The position numbers and the translations under genes were made by a program. Below the pieces are notes generated by a model, which worked only from the letters and a program-made list of their open reading frames with translations, did not search any database and had not been told where the DNA came from. From assembly GCA_012932865.1 (NCBI GenBank), contig SAXG01000170.1, positions 1-19,715 of the forward strand: a stretch of 19,715 bases of DNA, written 5' to 3'. The number at the start of each line of letters is the position of its first letter. Position 1 is the stretch's first letter. Shown in pieces: positions 17,851 through 19,715 of this stretch. Source of the stretch: Amylostereum areolatum (Eukaryota; Basidiomycota; Agaricomycetes; Russulales; Stereaceae).

Positions 17851-17902
17851 ATGTAATATGTAATATATAATATATAATATATAATATATAATATGTAATA
17901 TG
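17851..17902. repeat. 7-bp tandem repeat, about 7.4 units, inside an inverted repeat
   Basis: The units are ATGTAAT (x2), ATATAAT (x4), ATGTAAT (x1) and a partial ATG. The array is flanked by ATATACCTCAA (17839-17849) and TTAAGGTATAT (17905-17915), whose reverse complement matches at 10 of 11 positions, so the array could be the loop of a cruciform. It lies just after the rnl 3' end. Confidence 0.85.
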
Positions 17903-17915
17903 TTTTAAGGTATAT

Positions 17916-18043
17916 GTTAGAGGGAAGAAGTACCTCAAAGTATAAAGCACCAAAAAAGGTAGATTTTGTAGGTAGATTATTTTTTATTTTTCATCTTTTT
18001 TTCTGCCTTGTTGTTTTTTTTGTCTATGGCTTTGCTATAAATA
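17916..18043. other. Spacer between the tandem repeat and trnP
   Basis: No gene is seen. An apparent 68-codon frame starting at 17914 runs across trnP and has no recognisable features, so it is not annotated as coding. Confidence 0.5.
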
Positions 18044-18116
18044 ATGGTAGAAGACAAATTGGTCCGTCGTTCCTTTTGGGTAGGAAAGATAGCGTGTTCG
18101 AATCGCGTCTACCATA
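18044..18116 (+). tRNA. trnP: tRNA-Pro (TGG)
   Basis: The acceptor ATGGTAG pairs perfectly with CTACCAT (discriminator A). The anticodon stem TTCCT/AGGAA is perfect and frames TTTGGGT, anticodon TGG, Pro. The D stem is GAC/GTC and the T arm GCGTG-TTCGAAT-CGCGT is well formed. Confidence 0.92.
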
Positions 18117-18448
18117 TTAATAAAATTAAATTTAATAAAAAATAAAAATTAATAAAAATAAAAATTATTTTCCCCATAAATTTAAACCTAACTATAGGAA
18201 TAGCAACCTAAAGGAGGTAACGGTATAAATATAAAATATTACTATACTTAAAAGTGAGCCTCCGTTAATCTGCCCATAGTAACTAAAAGTAATAAAAATT
18301 ATATTTTTTTTTATTTATAATTTTATATAATCCGTATAATAAAATAGCTATATATAAATGGTTAAATAATAACTGTCTGCTTAACTGCGGGCTGAGTTTC
18401 AATAATAAAATAAAATTATACAAAAATATAAGTATATAAAATTAATAA
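18117..18448. other. Intergenic region with a potentially structured element
   Basis: No gene is recognised. Positions 18191-18280 contain several complementary segments: ACTATAGG (18191-18198) with CCCATAGT (18273-18280); GGAGG (18213-18217) with CCTCC (18259-18263); and TAACGG (18218-18223) with CCGTTA (18262-18267). The last two pairings overlap and exclude each other. The region could be an undescribed small RNA or a processing signal. Confidence 0.4.
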
Positions 18449-18522
18449 GGTGTCATGGCAGAGTGGTTAATGCGGGGTACTGTTAATACCTTTTCTCAGA
18501 GGTTCAATTCCTCTTGATACCT
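18449..18522 (+). tRNA. trnN: tRNA-Asn (GTT)
   Basis: The acceptor GGTGTCA pairs with TGATACC. The anticodon stem GGGTA/TACCT frames CTGTTAA, anticodon GTT, Asn. The T arm AGAGG-TTCAATT-CCTCT is well formed. Confidence 0.92.
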
Positions 18523-18703
18523 ACAAAGCCGAAAGGCATAAAAGTATTCTTTATTAAGTACAATTTTTATTTAGATATTTTTTTAAAAATTATATAGTTA
18601 GATAGTAATTAATAATTTAACATTAAAAGCATATCAGTAAATAGGTTTGTTAGTATTTAATTATCTAGTAAAAAGAATAATTGACTTAAAAAAATTACAA
18701 TTA

Positions 18704-18787
18704 GCGAACATGTTGAAATTGGTAAACAATCTCTTTTTAAGCAGGAGTGGAAGTAATTCCTTAAGAGTTCAAGTCTCTTTGTTCGTA
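18704..18787 (+). tRNA. trnL: tRNA-Leu (TAA), long variable arm
   Basis: The acceptor GCGAACA pairs with TGTTCGT (discriminator A). The anticodon loop TTTAAGC gives TAA, Leu. The variable arm is long (GGAAGTAATTCC), as in class II tRNA-Leu, and the T arm AAGAG-TTCAAGT-CTCTT is perfect. Confidence 0.9.
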
Positions 18788-18950
18788 ACTAATATTTTTC
18801 TTTTTTTCATTGATAGTGTTTATGGTTTTCCCATATAGTTTCTGTTCTACTTTTTGTTATTATAATTAAAATATTTTTAAATAAGAACTCAAAGGATTTT
18901 ATAATTAAACTAGTATTTTATTTATATTTTTATTTTTGCCCGAAGGTAGA

Positions 18951-19020
18951 AGCGATAAGATGTAAAGGTTGCATGATTGTCTCATGATCAGTTTGGTTAG
19001 GTTCAAGTCCTAAATCGCTA
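18951..19020 (+). tRNA. trnM: tRNA-Met (CAT)
   Basis: Standard numbering from the 5' AGCGATA places CAT at 34-36 in loop CTCATGA; the stem ATTGT/TCAGT has one mismatch beside the loop. The D arm is ATG-TAAAGGTTG-CAT and the T arm TTAGG-TTCAAGT-CCTAA. AGCGAT pairs with ATCGCT, though the acceptor seems one base short. Initiator and elongator forms were not told apart. Confidence 0.75.
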
Positions 19021-19305
19021 TATTTAAATCCTTTAAATAATTAGGTTGTAAAATATAATAAATAAATTATCTTTTTATTTAAAACCTAAAAAATACAAGA
19101 AAGCAATATATTGTAACAAAATATAATAAACCTAAATATTTTTCAATTATATTATTTATTGTATAACCATTACTAACGTAATAAAGTTTAAATTAATGTT
19201 TGTTTATTTAGGACAACAACTAAAACAATCAATAAGAATATTTTTAATCCTGACCTCCTACCAGAATGAGGGGAGGTGTAAACAATTAGGACTAATTTTT
19301 TAAAC
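19021..19305. other. Spacer with a GC-rich hairpin
   Basis: No gene is recognised. The inverted repeat ACCTCC (19253-19258) / GGAGGT (19272-19277) forms a six-pair stem with a 13-base loop. It stands out in AT-rich DNA and lies 28 nt beyond the 3' end of the minus-strand tRNA-Arg, so it could mark an RNA end. Confidence 0.5.
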
Positions 19306-19377
19306 CACACCCTAATGGATTTGAACCACTAAACTTTTGCTTCGAAGGCAAATGCTGTACCAATTAGCTAAAGATGA
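19306..19377 (-). tRNA. trnR: tRNA-Arg (TCG)
   Basis: On the minus strand the anticodon stem TTTGC/GCAAA is perfect and frames CTTCGAA, anticodon TCG, Arg. The T loop is TTCAAAT in AGTGG/CCATT. The acceptor TCATCTT pairs with AGGGTGT using G-T pairs and one T-T mismatch at the end. The orientation is opposite to its neighbours. Confidence 0.87.
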
Positions 19378-19715
19378 TAACTAAATTAAAAGTTTAATAC
19401 CTATAAACAAATTTTATTTAATAATTTAATTTAATGTAAATATTATTATAAAAATAAAAGAATTAACTTTAACCATTTATGAATAAAAATATATACCCTT
19501 ATTAAAGCTAAGATAGGCAACAAGATTAAAAGGGAATAAATTATTAAAATTTTAATATAAAATAGATTTTTGTCCTTTCGATTAATTAATAATGTTTTTA
19601 TTCTACCTTTATCGTCCTACTACCTTTAGGATTAGGATAAATAAGAGGAGCTAAAATTAAAAAATAATAATATAAAGTTATTATTTTTGTCTGCTTTACC
19701 TTATTTTTAAAGGAT
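19378..19715. other. Right-end sequence, no gene recognised
   Basis: AT-rich DNA to the window edge. An ATG at 19592 with a hydrophobic start (MFLFYL, then in another frame VLLPLGLG) might be the beginning of a further gene cut by the window, but it soon meets stops in every frame and I cannot name it. Confidence 0.45.

Noticed and set aside
17851..17902. CRISPR-like array
   Set aside because: The units are 7 bp and contiguous with no spacers; this is a simple tandem repeat.
17914..18120. 68-codon + strand ORF
   Set aside because: It runs through the whole of trnP and has no recognisable protein features.
18191..18280. Mitochondrial RNase P RNA (rnpB)
   Set aside because: The conserved P4 sequences of RNase P RNA are not visible, so only a generic structured element is claimed.
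18647..18838. 63-codon + strand ORF
   Set aside because: It covers trnL in full; the tRNA explains the sequence.
19592..19715. Start of a further nad gene (such as nad5) at the right edge
   Set aside because: The hydrophobic start and a LLPLGLG-like piece are suggestive, but stops follow in every frame and no family motif can be confirmed.

Overview
The window is fungal mitochondrial DNA. It is extremely AT-rich and carries mitochondrial complex I genes (nad2, nad3, nad6), most of a mitochondrial large-subunit rRNA (rnl) with a group I intron and LAGLIDADG endonuclease, and at least twelve mitochondrial-type tRNA genes. In-frame TGA reads as Trp (for example HNWAPD in nad2, WIMDDG in the endonuclease, DVETW in the DNA polymerase), so genetic code 4 applies. 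The nad2 sequence style and the nad2-nad3 adjacency suggest a basidiomycete, probably an agaricomycete; that placement is inference.

Layout. 1-1450: two frameshifted membrane-type ORFs of unknown function, with a truncated nad2 5' copy between them. 1495-3487: the main nad2 followed by nad3. 3865-4945: six tRNA genes on the + strand (Cys, Phe, Thr, Gln, Lys, Tyr). 4946-6720: a non-coding stretch, then a second defective nad2 copy (5' part joined to a small 3' remnant), then a coiled-coil ORF. 6991-8310: a minus-strand ORF with one membrane segment and a Pro/Ser/Thr-rich tail. 9081-9876: nad6 and a 48-residue ORF. 10103-12700: a minus-strand protein-primed family B DNA polymerase (dpo) of linear-plasmid origin, bracketed by antisense nad2 fragments. 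12930-13000: a minus-strand tRNA. About 13150-17790: rnl, with one group I intron at E. coli position 2500 holding an intact homing endonuclease. 18044-19377: tRNAs Pro, Asn, Leu, Met (+) and Arg (-).

How it fits together. The native genes serve respiratory complex I and mitochondrial translation. Onto these are layered mobile pieces: the homing intron, the plasmid-type DNA polymerase and several lineage-specific ORFs. The most unusual theme is the repeated reuse of the nad2 5' region: one main copy, two truncated + strand copies each followed by an unrelated ORF, and two short antisense fragments at either end of the dpo unit.

Caveat. nad2, nad3, nad6, dpo and most unknown ORFs contain many single-base frame breaks, often at homopolymers, while the rRNA core, the tRNAs and the endonuclease look mostly sound. 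Uncorrected long-read errors are the simplest explanation. A nuclear mitochondrial copy or genuine decay cannot be excluded. Coordinates of broken genes are therefore outer limits.
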